Below, piece by piece: positions 8,149 through 17,033 of a DNA stretch of 64,000 nt. A program made the position numbers and the translations under genes. The notes under the pieces are model-generated. The model made no database searches and had not been told where the DNA came from. It saw nothing but the letters and a program-made list of their open reading frames with translations. This DNA comes from Verrucomicrobiaceae bacterium. Its GTDB lineage: Bacteria > Verrucomicrobiota > Verrucomicrobiia > Verrucomicrobiales > Verrucomicrobiaceae. Location of the stretch: contig JACKQF010000006.1 of the NCBI GenBank assembly GCA_024232965.1, positions 248,001 through 312,000 on the forward strand, written 5' to 3'. The first letter of the stretch is position 1; each line of letters begins with the position of its first letter.

Positions 8149-9792
8149 ATGACAAATCCCCCTCGCTGGTTCGATGAAGTCGCCGCCCTCTACCAGAGCG
8201 GTGCGGCTAGCCAATTCATTCTGCACGGCAACGTCAACGACCTCTTCCTCATTGAGGGAAAGGAAACGTCGCGGCTCGGTTCCTTGATGGACGAGTTGCT
8301 GACGGAGTTACTGCCCTCTTTTGATGTGGTGCTGCGCTATGACCTGGGTTCGGGATTGCGGGCGGAGAAGGGGGCCAAGATCTTCCAGGAATGGCCAAGT
8401 GCAGCCGCCGTTCCCTCGATGCCATCCCCCCGAGAAGCGGTCGCCTATCTGACGCACTACTTCCGCTTTTGTGCAAACCTGCATCAGGCCCAGGGCAAAA
8501 ATCTGCAGGTGGCCTGCGTCATCAAAGACGCCCACCTCGTCGCCCCCGCTGGGCCTGCGGGGATGGGGCAAGACGTTAGCGCCTTGGCGCTGCAAATGCG
8601 CGACTGGGCCACGGATGCCCAACTGTCCTCCTACACGTTGGCGACTTTTTTGGTGAGCGAAAATCTCAACGACCTGCACCCCCTGTTGGCCTCCAATCCA
8701 CGTGCGGCGCAGATGAAGGTGCCGCTTCCCGAGGCGCATGATTTGCGCGATGTGCTGGGGGTGCTGTCGATACCTTGCAAAGAGGCTTTTAGAGGTCGGG
8801 AAAATGATTTGGACCCGCTGGCAGATGCCTTCGTCGGTGCCTCGATTTCCGCCGTCAATCACCTGCTCAAACTGCGCCATTACCAGAAGCAACCCATTGC
8901 TGATAAGGACTTGGCGGGATTGAAGAAGTCCATGGTGGAGCGCGATGCGCAGGGCCTGATCGAGTTTGTGCCGCCGGAGCGCACGCTGGATGATGTGGCG
9001 GGAATGGAAGCCGCCAAGAGCTGGATCCGACAAGACATCGCCCTTTGGAAAAGAGGTGCCACCGACGCGATGCCGATGGGCTACTTGCTGTGTGGACCCG
9101 TGGGAACAGGCAAGACTTTCATGGCGGAGTGTCTGGCGGGCGAGGCCGGTGTTCCGGTGGTGAAATTAGCCAACTTTCGCGATCGCTGGGTCGGTAGCAC
9201 GGAGAGCAATCTGGAGCGCATCTTCCGTCTCCTGCATGCCCTGGGGCGCTGCGTGGTTTTTGTTGATGAAGCCGATCAGGCCCTCGGCAAGCGCGACTCC
9301 GGCGCGAGTGATGGCGGCCTTTCTGGCCGTGTCTATGCGATGATCGCCAAGGAGATGAGCAATAGTCGGATGCGGGGCCGGATCCTGTGGTTGCTGGCCA
9401 GCAGCCGACCCGATCTGATCGAGGTGGACTTGAAGCGCCCGGGTCGTGTGGATGTGAAGATCCCGCTCTTTCCTGCCGCCACGACGGCGGAGGCGTGGAC
9501 TCTCCTGCGTGCGCTGTGCAAACGTCGTGGGCTGGTCTTTCCTGAACAGCCGTTGCCGATCTTTGCAGCCAACTGTCCCCGCTATCTGACGGCGGGTGCT
9601 GCTGAGGCTCTTTCGGTAAAAATCACCCGGCAGGTCAAAGGCCGCGACATGACGCCAGAGGCCGCGTTGGAGGACTGTCTGCTGGAGTATCAGGCACCCG
9701 TCAGCGAAGACGTGATGCGCTTCCAGATCGCACTCGCCGCCGCAGAGGCGACGGAGAAGACCTTTGTGCCGGAGGCCTTTCGGCTGAAGTAG
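8149..9792 (+). CDS. AAA+ ATPase with degenerate N-terminal domain, partner of the PspA-like protein
   Basis: This is a 547-aa classic AAA+ protein. The C-terminal module has Walker A GPVGTGKT (316-323), a FRDRWVGSTESN segment at the usual pore-loop/SRH-proximal region, Walker B VVFVDEAD with D373-E374, and DLKRPGRVD at 427-435 with the likely arginine-finger/second-region arginines. Residues 1-270 read like a second, degenerate AAA-type fold: hydrophobic strand FILHGNVND, then VACVIKDAH where a Walker B would be, but no Walker A. This two-part plan recalls Ycf46-type ATPases. No MIT domain or membrane segment is seen. It lies 30 bp after the pspA-like gene and 59 bp before an AsmA-like gene. 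By analogy with Vps4 and ESCRT-III it may remodel PspA polymers; that role is inferred. Confidence 0.85.
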   Translation: MTNPPRWFDEVAALYQSGAASQFILHGNVNDLFLIEGKETSRLGSLMDELLTELLPSFDVVLRYDLGSGLRAEKGAKIFQEWPSAAAVPSMPSPREAVAYLTHYFRFCANLHQAQGKNLQVACVIKDAHLVAPAGPAGMGQDVSALALQMRDWATDAQLSSYTLATFLVSENLNDLHPLLASNPRAAQMKVPLPEAHDLRDVLGVLSIPCKEAFRGRENDLDPLADAFVGASISAVNHLLKLRHYQKQPIADKDLAGLKKSMVERDAQGLIEFVPPERTLDDVAGMEAAKSWIRQDIALWKRGATDAMPMGYLLCGPVGTGKTFMAECLAGEAGVPVVKLANFRDRWVGSTESNLERIFRLLHALGRCVVFVDEADQALGKRDSGASDGGLSGRVYAMIAKEMSNSRMRGRILWLLASSRPDLIEVDLKRPGRVDVKIPLFPAATTAEAWTLLRALCKRRGLVFPEQPLPIFAANCPRYLTAGAAEALSVKITRQVKGRDMTPEAALEDCLLEYQAPVSEDVMRFQIALAAAEATEKTFVPEAFRLK

Positions 9793-9851
9793 GAGCGATC
9801 TTCTCCTTTCCCAGTTGCCTCATCCAAGGTAGGATGCCCGACTGAGAAGTC

Positions 9852-12578
9852 ATGTGGCGATTCCTTCGGCGAATATTGATGCTGATCATCGGCAGCGGAG
9901 TGCTGGCGGGGGTTCTCTATCTCAATTCGGCTGCATTCTCCAACAAGTGGCGCGGATTTGTAAGGCAGGAGTTGGCGAGCCATGGCCTGCACTTGGACTT
10001 TGATCGCCTGAGCTTGAATCCCTTTGGCGGCGTGGTGGCGAGAAATGTGCAGGTATTCAACGACGAAGATCAGAAACACCTGCTAGCGGCCGTGGACAAG
10101 ATCACGCTGTCCTTTGACTCTGGCAAGATCATGCGCGGGAAGTTTCAAGTGGAGTCTCTGGAGCTACAAAACGCGAATCTAGCGCTGCCCGTGGACCCTG
10201 AGCATCCCGAACTCACCGTCGTAGCGGTGCGTGATCTGAATGCCCGCGCCTACCTCACCGATGGTCACCTGGAGGTCCGCCGCGCGGATGGGGAACTGGC
10301 AGGCATCCGTGTCTCGATCACCGGCGACATGGAGGTGGCACCCGCCAGCAAAGAGCCGTCCGAAAAGAAGTCGGCCCAGGAGGCAGCATCGCGGCGATTG
10401 GAGTTTGTGAGGGAAAACCGGCGGCAAATTCAGAGTGGGCTGGACTGGCTGGCGCGATTCAAGTCGGCACGACCTCCACAGCTGACCGTGTCCTTCACGG
10501 GCGATAGCCGACGGATGCAGGATCTTCATGCCAATCTGTCATTTGCCGCACAGGGACTGGAATACAGCGGCTACACCTGCGACGAATTTCGCATCGAAGC
10601 AGAATACCGCGCTGGATACGTCGATGTAAAGCAGTTCAACGTGCGCGACCGCCTCGGCGTGTTGACGGCCTCTGCAGCTTGGATCAATGGGGCCGATGAG
10701 GCGCGGTTTCACCTGACCTCCACGGCAGATCTTCCCAGCCTAGCTTCTGCTTTTTTCAAGAGCGATGGACTCAAGGAGGTGGTCTTCTACGATGAGCCAC
10801 CACAGGTCTCGATCGACGGTACCTGGTATGTGCGCGGGCCAAAGGCGGTGGGCCCCAGACCGATGCGGATGCTCGGCCACCTACAGTGCGGAAAGTTTCA
10901 CAGCCGTGGCGAACTGTTTGACGGCATGAGCTGCCAGTTCGGCATCGATCCAGAGGGTTTTTATGTGCGGGAAGGTCTGCTACGTCACAAGACTGGAACG
11001 CTGGCGATGCAGGTGCTGAACCACCCAGAGCAAGGCTTCAAATACCGTGCGGTGCTGAAGATGGATCCCAATGTTTTCCTACCGTTTGTGCAGCAGCAAA
11101 GCACCCGCACCTTAATTCAAAAGCTACAGATGGGCGAGACCTCCAGCATCTTCCTGCGCTGCGAAGGCAGTGGACCTGCACCGAACCTGGGGCTCTGCGA
11201 AAATCGTGGTCATGGAGAGGCACGCAGCATCCGCTTCAACGGCATAGAATTCGATTCGATGGAGACCGATTTGGAATTCCATGGCAAGCAGCTCAAGTTT
11301 ACCAATGCGCACCTCGAGCGTCCCGACGGTCCGGCAGTTGCCCAGCAGGTCTTTGTCGATACCGCTGAAAACTACGTTACGCTGACGGGTGCCCACGCCG
11401 AATGCGAGCCCACTGCCATTGTTCGCTGCTTTGCACCGACGACCGCAGAGTTCATTGCACGTTACCGTTTGCCCAGTTCCACGATCACCGATGTGAATGG
11501 TTCCATCGGGTGGAAGAGCCCACAGCGCACCGACTGCTCCATTACCTTCGCGACTACCGAAGGCACTGGAACTTATCATCTCTGGGGTAAGGACTACCTC
11601 ATCAGCCGACCTCAAGGAGTGCTGGCACTCAAGGGTGCCAAACTCGGGCTGAAGATCACTGGCTCTGCCTTTGAATACCCGCTTGATGTGCAGGGCACGG
11701 TGGGTCTGGGAGACGAAGTGGGGAATTACGATATCGTCGTGAAGGCGGGCAAATTCCCATACAATATCTTTGACCACTCGCTGCCTTTCATGGGAGTGGT
11801 CGCCAATGTGGGTGCCAAGAATGACCTCGTGAAGTTCGACGTCAATGCCACCGTGCTGAAAGGAAAGGCTTCCATGGAGGGCACCGTGGACATTCATCGC
11901 GAGCCAGCCACTTACCAGGGAGAGCTGCGCATCAATGCAGTAGACTTCACGGAATTTGCCAAAGTTTACTCTCCCGGAAACGAAACGGAAGGCGATGTAA
12001 CGGGGCATCTGAAGTTCACGGGAGTCATGGAGGATTGGCGGCAGCTGAAAGGCGGCGGCGTGGGCATCATCGTGAATGCGAACCTCTACGCGGTGCCCAT
12101 TCTGGGGCCACTGACGCCGCTGCTGGGTGCCTTTTTGCCCACACCGATCAAGGGCTACAACGTTGCGAAGGAAGCCAACTGCACTTTCCAAGTCGCGGAC
12201 GGGTTCATCGTCACCCAGGACTTCGAGGCACTAACGACCGCGTTTCGATTGGTGCTCAGTGGCAAAGTGGACTTCTTGAATGACCGCATCAACTTCGATG
12301 CTCAGGCGCGGATGCGCGGTCTTCCTGGGCTGGTGCTAAGGCCCTTCAGCGAACTCTTACAATACGAGGCCGCCGGCAGCGTGGGCGATCCCAAGTGGAC
12401 ACCTCGCCTACTCAACCTGGTCGGAACGGAAGGCGATAAGATGCGCGAGGCACCGGATCAGAAGACTCTCCAAGAAGCCAGCGACATTGCGGGCCGTGCG
12501 GGCAAACCTTCCGTGGCACCCATTGAGCCCACTCGCAAGCCGCGTACCAATCCGCTCTTCAGGCCAGGTGGGCGCTGA
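9852..12578 (+). CDS. AsmA/YhdP-like envelope protein
   Basis: This 908-aa protein has one N-terminal transmembrane anchor (about residues 8-25, LMLIIGSGVLAGVLYL) followed by a long beta-rich region without further membrane segments. The N-terminal part (LDFDRLSLNPFGGVVARNV) and the C-terminal part (DVTGHLKFTGVMEDWRQLKG, then VDFLNDRINFDAQARMRG) match the pattern of AsmA-like proteins such as YhdP and TamB. Family members span the periplasm and several are thought to carry phospholipids to the outer membrane. It is the third gene on the same strand after the PspA-like and AAA+ genes, and the gaps are short enough for one operon. The start ATG 9852 gives the anchor directly; the upstream sequence has only a weak purine-rich site (ACTGAGAAGT). 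Confidence 0.75.
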   Translation: MWRFLRRILMLIIGSGVLAGVLYLNSAAFSNKWRGFVRQELASHGLHLDFDRLSLNPFGGVVARNVQVFNDEDQKHLLAAVDKITLSFDSGKIMRGKFQVESLELQNANLALPVDPEHPELTVVAVRDLNARAYLTDGHLEVRRADGELAGIRVSITGDMEVAPASKEPSEKKSAQEAASRRLEFVRENRRQIQSGLDWLARFKSARPPQLTVSFTGDSRRMQDLHANLSFAAQGLEYSGYTCDEFRIEAEYRAGYVDVKQFNVRDRLGVLTASAAWINGADEARFHLTSTADLPSLASAFFKSDGLKEVVFYDEPPQVSIDGTWYVRGPKAVGPRPMRMLGHLQCGKFHSRGELFDGMSCQFGIDPEGFYVREGLLRHKTGTLAMQVLNHPEQGFKYRAVLKMDPNVFLPFVQQQSTRTLIQKLQMGETSSIFLRCEGSGPAPNLGLCENRGHGEARSIRFNGIEFDSMETDLEFHGKQLKFTNAHLERPDGPAVAQQVFVDTAENYVTLTGAHAECEPTAIVRCFAPTTAEFIARYRLPSSTITDVNGSIGWKSPQRTDCSITFATTEGTGTYHLWGKDYLISRPQGVLALKGAKLGLKITGSAFEYPLDVQGTVGLGDEVGNYDIVVKAGKFPYNIFDHSLPFMGVVANVGAKNDLVKFDVNATVLKGKASMEGTVDIHREPATYQGELRINAVDFTEFAKVYSPGNETEGDVTGHLKFTGVMEDWRQLKGGGVGIIVNANLYAVPILGPLTPLLGAFLPTPIKGYNVAKEANCTFQVADGFIVTQDFEALTTAFRLVLSGKVDFLNDRINFDAQARMRGLPGLVLRPFSELLQYEAAGSVGDPKWTPRLLNLVGTEGDKMREAPDQKTLQEASDIAGRAGKPSVAPIEPTRKPRTNPLFRPGGR

Positions 12579-12657
12579 ACATTGCGTTTTTTCGTCACAA
12601 TCGCGGTGTCGCAGCCCTAGTCAGAGGTGAGGAGCAATCCACAACCCAAACCTGACC

Positions 12658-13176
12658 ATGAACAAACCCTCTGAACATCCTGACATCATCCCCCTCATTG
12701 AAACCCAGTTTCCCGGACTGCGCTCCCTGCCCTGGCAGGTCGTCGCAGACGCGCTGGATGCCTTTGCCCACTTCGGCGCAGATCGTGTGGAGCACCTCCG
12801 CGACAGCACCCACCGCCTCATCCGCAATCATTTCCGCGATGACCACGGTGGTGGTTGCATCTTCCATCTGCTCTCCGAGGCGGATGGTCCGGATGGGTGG
12901 ATCCATTCCAAGGAATCCCTGACTCGCTACTTCACTGGTGGCTGTGGTGAAGCATTCCGCCACCAGCCCCAATACCAACCCGCGAAGTGGCTGGTGCGCG
13001 TCTGGGACGGTGAAAAAACCACTCGTTACGGCAACTGGAACGCGATCACTCCCGCGATGATCCACGACCTCTGCGAGCTCGCTCTGCTGCTGCGTCAGTC
13101 ACCTCCAACCACGGAGCCGAGCATCGCCGACGAGTGGCAGTCGCTACAGTCCAGTATGGCGCTGCCAATTGATTAA
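12658..13176 (+). CDS. Hypothetical protein, 172 aa
   Basis: I do not recognise this protein. It has no signal peptide or membrane segment and is rich in His, Asp and aromatic residues, with a VEHLRDSTHRLIRNHFRDD helix in the first half and a GGCIFHLLSEADG segment around residues 62-75. It reads like a small soluble globular protein. It lies 79 bp after the AsmA-like gene and 52 bp before the methyltransferase, all on the plus strand. Its codon use looks like its neighbours', so it is probably a real gene. Confidence 0.65.
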   Translation: MNKPSEHPDIIPLIETQFPGLRSLPWQVVADALDAFAHFGADRVEHLRDSTHRLIRNHFRDDHGGGCIFHLLSEADGPDGWIHSKESLTRYFTGGCGEAFRHQPQYQPAKWLVRVWDGEKTTRYGNWNAITPAMIHDLCELALLLRQSPPTTEPSIADEWQSLQSSMALPID

Positions 13177-13228
13177 AATTCACTGATTCTCTGCTGGTCA
13201 TCTGCGGCGATTGCTTCATCGTCCGCGC

Positions 13229-14254
13229 ATGTTTATCGACCTCACCGCCGCCCCCGCCAACGATCCACTGAGCATCTATCGCTATCGCGATAGCCTCTAT
13301 GCGGTGGACATGATCACGGCGGCGTTGAGCCTCGATTTCTTTACCTGGCTGGAGGCGCATCCATCGTCTCTAGCCAGCATTTGCGCGCACTTTGGTTTCA
13401 AAGAACGTCCTGCGGATGTGATGCTGACTCTCTTTGCAGCTAACGGTTGGGTGAACAAAGTGGACGGCACCTTCCACGCCACCCCAACGGCAGCGGAGCA
13501 CCTCTGCGCGGGCTCCATGTGGGATCTGCGACCCTACTATGCCTCATTGCACGACCGCCCGATTGCCCGTGATTACCTCGAAGTCCTGCGCACCGACAAG
13601 CCCGCTGGATGGAGTGGTGACAAGGCCGCCTTTGATTGGCACAAGGCAATGGAGCAGGAAGATTTTGCGCGCAAATTCACCGCAGCGATGGATTGTCGCG
13701 GTCTCTATCTATCCCAGGCTTTGGCCAAAAAGCTGGATCTGACTGGTCGCAATTGTGTGCTCGATATCGGAGCAGGGTCTGGCATCTACGGATGCTCGAT
13801 CACTGCCCATCATCCGCACATGAAGGCCGTCGTTTTTGATCAATCGCCCGTAGATCGTATCGCAGAAAAACTCATCGCGGAGCGTGGCTGTGCGGAGCGT
13901 GTCAGCGTCGCCACAGGCGATATGTTTGACGGGCTTCCCAGTGGCTGCGATGTGCACCTTTACTCCAATGTCCTGCATGACTGGGGTGTGGCAGAGGTGG
14001 AAAAGCTACTGACAGTTTCCCAAGCCGCACTAGCCCCAGGCGGACTGCTGATCATCCACGATGCCTTCATCAATGCAGACAAAACAGGCCCGCTGCATGT
14101 GGCGGAGTACTCCTGCCTGCTCATGCACTCCACCCAAGGCAAGTGCTACAGCACCAGCGAGTACGCAGCCATGCTGGACGCTGCAGGTTTTGCACCCGGC
14201 CCCTACGCCGACACCGCCGCAGCTCGCGGCTTCATGACGGCAGTGCGGCGCTGA
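13229..14254 (+). CDS. SAM-dependent O-methyltransferase
   Basis: This 341-aa protein has the layout of the acetylserotonin/plant-type O-methyltransferase family: an N-terminal helical dimerisation domain (about 1-110) with a winged-helix-like part, then a Rossmann methyltransferase domain. Motif I, VLDIGAGSGIYG, starts at residue 177. It is followed by an acidic residue in VFDQSP (motif II), by SNVLHDWG with the HDW typical of the family, and by LAPGGLLIIHDAF. The substrate cannot be told. I chose ATG 13229 because it gives a natural start; ATG 13211 is six codons upstream in frame and neither has a clear ribosome binding site. It ends 6 bp from the convergent sulfatase gene. Confidence 0.82.
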   Translation: MFIDLTAAPANDPLSIYRYRDSLYAVDMITAALSLDFFTWLEAHPSSLASICAHFGFKERPADVMLTLFAANGWVNKVDGTFHATPTAAEHLCAGSMWDLRPYYASLHDRPIARDYLEVLRTDKPAGWSGDKAAFDWHKAMEQEDFARKFTAAMDCRGLYLSQALAKKLDLTGRNCVLDIGAGSGIYGCSITAHHPHMKAVVFDQSPVDRIAEKLIAERGCAERVSVATGDMFDGLPSGCDVHLYSNVLHDWGVAEVEKLLTVSQAALAPGGLLIIHDAFINADKTGPLHVAEYSCLLMHSTQGKCYSTSEYAAMLDAAGFAPGPYADTAAARGFMTAVRR

Positions 14255-14260
14255 TCGGAG

Positions 14261-15604
14261 TTACTTCAGGTAGGTCTCGTGCAGACCTTTCAATCGCGCA
14301 ACGATCTCTGGATGCTGGGCCGACAGGTCGGTGGTCTCCTCGGGATCTTTGGCAATATTCACCAGCAGCATCTGGATGCGCTCCTGAGTCACGCCCGCGC
14401 CGCCCTTAGACGTGTCTCGGGATTTTCCGATGAGTTTCCAGTCACCTTCACGCACCGCCCACTCCGCATTGGGTCCATCGCCGACCTGCCAATGAATCAC
14501 GGGGTGCGCACTCGGTGCTGCAGCAGATTCCACCACAGGCATCAGGCTGCGGCCATCCAGCGGAACATCCGGCAGCGGAACATCACAGAGTTCCGCCAGC
14601 GTCGGCATCCAGTCGGAGGCATGAGCCACCTGATTACGCACTTCATTTTCTGGAATCCTACCCGGCATGGATAGGATCGCAGGCACGCGAATGCCTCCTT
14701 CCAACATGCTGAACTTGGCACCGCGAAGATTGCCTGCGCTGCCGCCGCCAAAGTGGGCACGCTCTTCGGTGGAGTGCCCATTGTCGCTCTGGAAGATCAG
14801 CACCGTGTTCTCTCGCAGATGGAGTTCATCGAGCGTCGCGATCAACTTTCCCAGGCGCTCATCCTGGCTGGCGACGAAGGCTGCATAAAGATTGCGTGGG
14901 TAGGGCAGGTCCTTGAAGCGTTCCAACCACTTCGGTTCCCCTTGGTAAGGGTAGTGCGGCGTATTCAGGGCGTAGTAGATGAAGAAGGGCTGATCGAGAT
15001 GCGCCTTCATGAACGCGGTGGCTTCCTCCAGCATCAGTTGCGGGAAGTATTGGCCATCATAGAACACTTCTTTGCCGTTGCGATGCAGATCGTGTACGTT
15101 GGGGCCGCTCCAGAAAAAGAAGTGGGAGTAGTTGTCAATGCATCCGCCCATGTGGCCGAAGCTGTGATCAAATCCCTGCGCGTTAGGCATCGTTTCGGGC
15201 GTGTAGCCGATGTGCCATTTGCCAATGTGCGCGGTGGCATAACCCGCCGCCTTGAACATCTCCGCCATCGTCACCTCTGTCGCAGGCAGCGCGCCTTTGG
15301 CACCGTTTTGGGAGGCGCAATTTGTCGGTACTCCGGCCCGCACAGGGTAACGCCCTGTGAGCAAACACGCACGCGAAGGAGAGCACACGGGAGCGCCCGA
15401 ATAGAACTGCGTAAATTGCACGCCTTTGGCCGCCAAGGCATCCGCATTCGGCGTCAGCAAATCTTTTGAACCATAACACCCCAAATCCACAGTGCCCTGA
15501 TCATCCGCCATGATCACAATCACATTTGGACGCGCAGCCGCAGTGAGATCGGCAGCCACCACGGCGATAAAAGAGCAAAAGGCGAAGCGGATGAATTTGG
15601 TCAT
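14261..15604 (-). CDS. Secreted sulfatase (arylsulfatase family S1)
   Basis: This 447-aa sulfatase has an N-terminal signal peptide (about 1-24, ending TAAA) and the metal-binding motif IMADDQG near residues 31-37. The cysteine-type maturation motif CSPSRACLLTGR starts at C74, which is converted to formylglycine by a sulfatase-maturing enzyme in this family. The second metal site FQSDNGHS and the TAHIGKWHIG motif are also present. The enzyme should remove sulfate esters from an extracellular substrate, perhaps a sulfated polysaccharide. Substrate specificity and the S1 subfamily cannot be read. No maturase gene is in the window. The gene is convergent with the methyltransferase and divergent from the MFS transporter gene, with 124 bp between the two starts. 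Confidence 0.92.
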   Translation of the reverse strand: MTKFIRFAFCSFIAVVAADLTAAARPNVIVIMADDQGTVDLGCYGSKDLLTPNADALAAKGVQFTQFYSGAPVCSPSRACLLTGRYPVRAGVPTNCASQNGAKGALPATEVTMAEMFKAAGYATAHIGKWHIGYTPETMPNAQGFDHSFGHMGGCIDNYSHFFFWSGPNVHDLHRNGKEVFYDGQYFPQLMLEEATAFMKAHLDQPFFIYYALNTPHYPYQGEPKWLERFKDLPYPRNLYAAFVASQDERLGKLIATLDELHLRENTVLIFQSDNGHSTEERAHFGGGSAGNLRGAKFSMLEGGIRVPAILSMPGRIPENEVRNQVAHASDWMPTLAELCDVPLPDVPLDGRSLMPVVESAAAPSAHPVIHWQVGDGPNAEWAVREGDWKLIGKSRDTSKGGAGVTQERIQMLLVNIAKDPEETTDLSAQHPEIVARLKGLHETYLK

Positions 15605-15728
15605 TCAAAGACAACGCCTCCAAGACTCGAAAATTGCCATGCTCTGCGTTGGCAACAACGACCTGCCCTACGTGATCCCTTCGAAAAAGGCTGGCACCCT
15701 GTGCTAGATGCTGATTGGATAGGGGCCG

Positions 15729-16973
15729 ATGACCGATTCCAACCAGCAATCTCCGTCCCGCTATGCGTGGACAATCGTGGCACTGCTCTTCCCTGTGGCG
15801 GTGCTGAATTACCTGGACCGCCAGATGCTGGCGACGATGAAGAGCTCGATGGTCGATGCGATTCCTTCAATTCAGAATCGGGAGGACTGGGGATTGGTGC
15901 TGGGATCATTCAAGTGGGTGTATGCCATCCTGAGCCCGTTCGCAGGCTTTTTGGCGGATCGCTTTAGTCGTCGCCACGTCATTGGTTTTAGCCTGCTGTG
16001 CTGGTCTGCTGTGACCTGGTGGACAGGGCATGTGACGAGCCTGAATGAGCTCATCGCCGCACGCGCGGCAATGGGCATTAGCGAGGCCTTTTATATCCCA
16101 GCAGCACTCGCGCTGATTTCTGATTATCACACCGGCAATACTCGATCCCGAGCGGTCGGCATCCATCAGGCTGGGATCTATGTAGGGCTCATCTTGGGTG
16201 GGTTTGCAGGCTATGTGGCAGACTCACCAGACCACGGCTGGCGCTGGGCCTTTAGCACCTGCGGCATCATCGGCATCCTCTATTCGCTACCACTTCTGGG
16301 AATGCTACGCAATCCACCGCGGGCTCCGCGCACGGCGACGTCTGCCAGTGCGCTGACGTCGTTGCGGGAGTTAGTAACGAATCGAAATTTCATCCTACTG
16401 GTCATCTACTTCACCTTGCCTGCGATCGCTGGTTGGGTTGTGAAGGATTGGATGCCCGCCATCCTCAAAGAGAAGTTCGGCCTCGGACAAGGGCAGGCAG
16501 GTGTGTCTGCGGTGCTGTGGGTACAGATCGCGTCCCTGGTCGGGGCGGTGGTCGGCGGTCTGCTGGCTGACAAATGGATGTCCCGCTCAGCTCGGGGTCG
16601 GATCTTTGTCAGCGCGATCGGAATGGTGCTCTTCCTGCCCGCGCTATTTGGTGTCGGCAATGCCACGGTGCTAAGCACGGCCATCATTAGCTTGGTGATC
16701 TTTGGGATCGGTTGGGGCTTCTTTGATACCAACAACATGCCGATCCTCTGTCAGATCTCCCGACCTGAAACCCGCGCGACCGGTTATGGCATCATGAACC
16801 TCGTCAGCATCAGTTGCGGAGGGTTCGGCGACTGGGGCTTTGGATACCTGCTGGATAAAAAGGTACCGCTGAACCTGATCTTCGGTGCCTTTGCCGGTGT
16901 CGCGCTGCTCTCTGTGTTCATCGTGCTGATGATCCGCCCCACCAGCGCCAATGCGGGTGAGCAGCGCAAATAG
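15729..16973 (+). CDS. MFS transporter, hexuronate/organic-anion type
   Basis: This 414-aa inner-membrane protein has about 11-12 hydrophobic segments. The N-terminal LLFPVAVLNYLDRQML and the loop motif GFLADRFSRRHVIG after the second helix match the ExuT/anion:cation symporter branch of the major facilitator superfamily. A second loop, GGLLADKWMSRSARGR, mirrors it in the C-terminal half. Such carriers import sugar acids or similar anions with protons. It lies divergent from the sulfatase gene, so it might import a product of that enzyme, but this is inference. ATG 15729 follows a GATAGGGGCC stretch that may serve as ribosome binding site. Confidence 0.85.
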   Translation: MTDSNQQSPSRYAWTIVALLFPVAVLNYLDRQMLATMKSSMVDAIPSIQNREDWGLVLGSFKWVYAILSPFAGFLADRFSRRHVIGFSLLCWSAVTWWTGHVTSLNELIAARAAMGISEAFYIPAALALISDYHTGNTRSRAVGIHQAGIYVGLILGGFAGYVADSPDHGWRWAFSTCGIIGILYSLPLLGMLRNPPRAPRTATSASALTSLRELVTNRNFILLVIYFTLPAIAGWVVKDWMPAILKEKFGLGQGQAGVSAVLWVQIASLVGAVVGGLLADKWMSRSARGRIFVSAIGMVLFLPALFGVGNATVLSTAIISLVIFGIGWGFFDTNNMPILCQISRPETRATGYGIMNLVSISCGGFGDWGFGYLLDKKVPLNLIFGAFAGVALLSVFIVLMIRPTSANAGEQRK

Positions 16974-17033
16974 CGACCCACCTTCCAATTGCTCACCACC
17001 AGAGCTCAAACCCAACCACGGGAAGCCCCCCCT

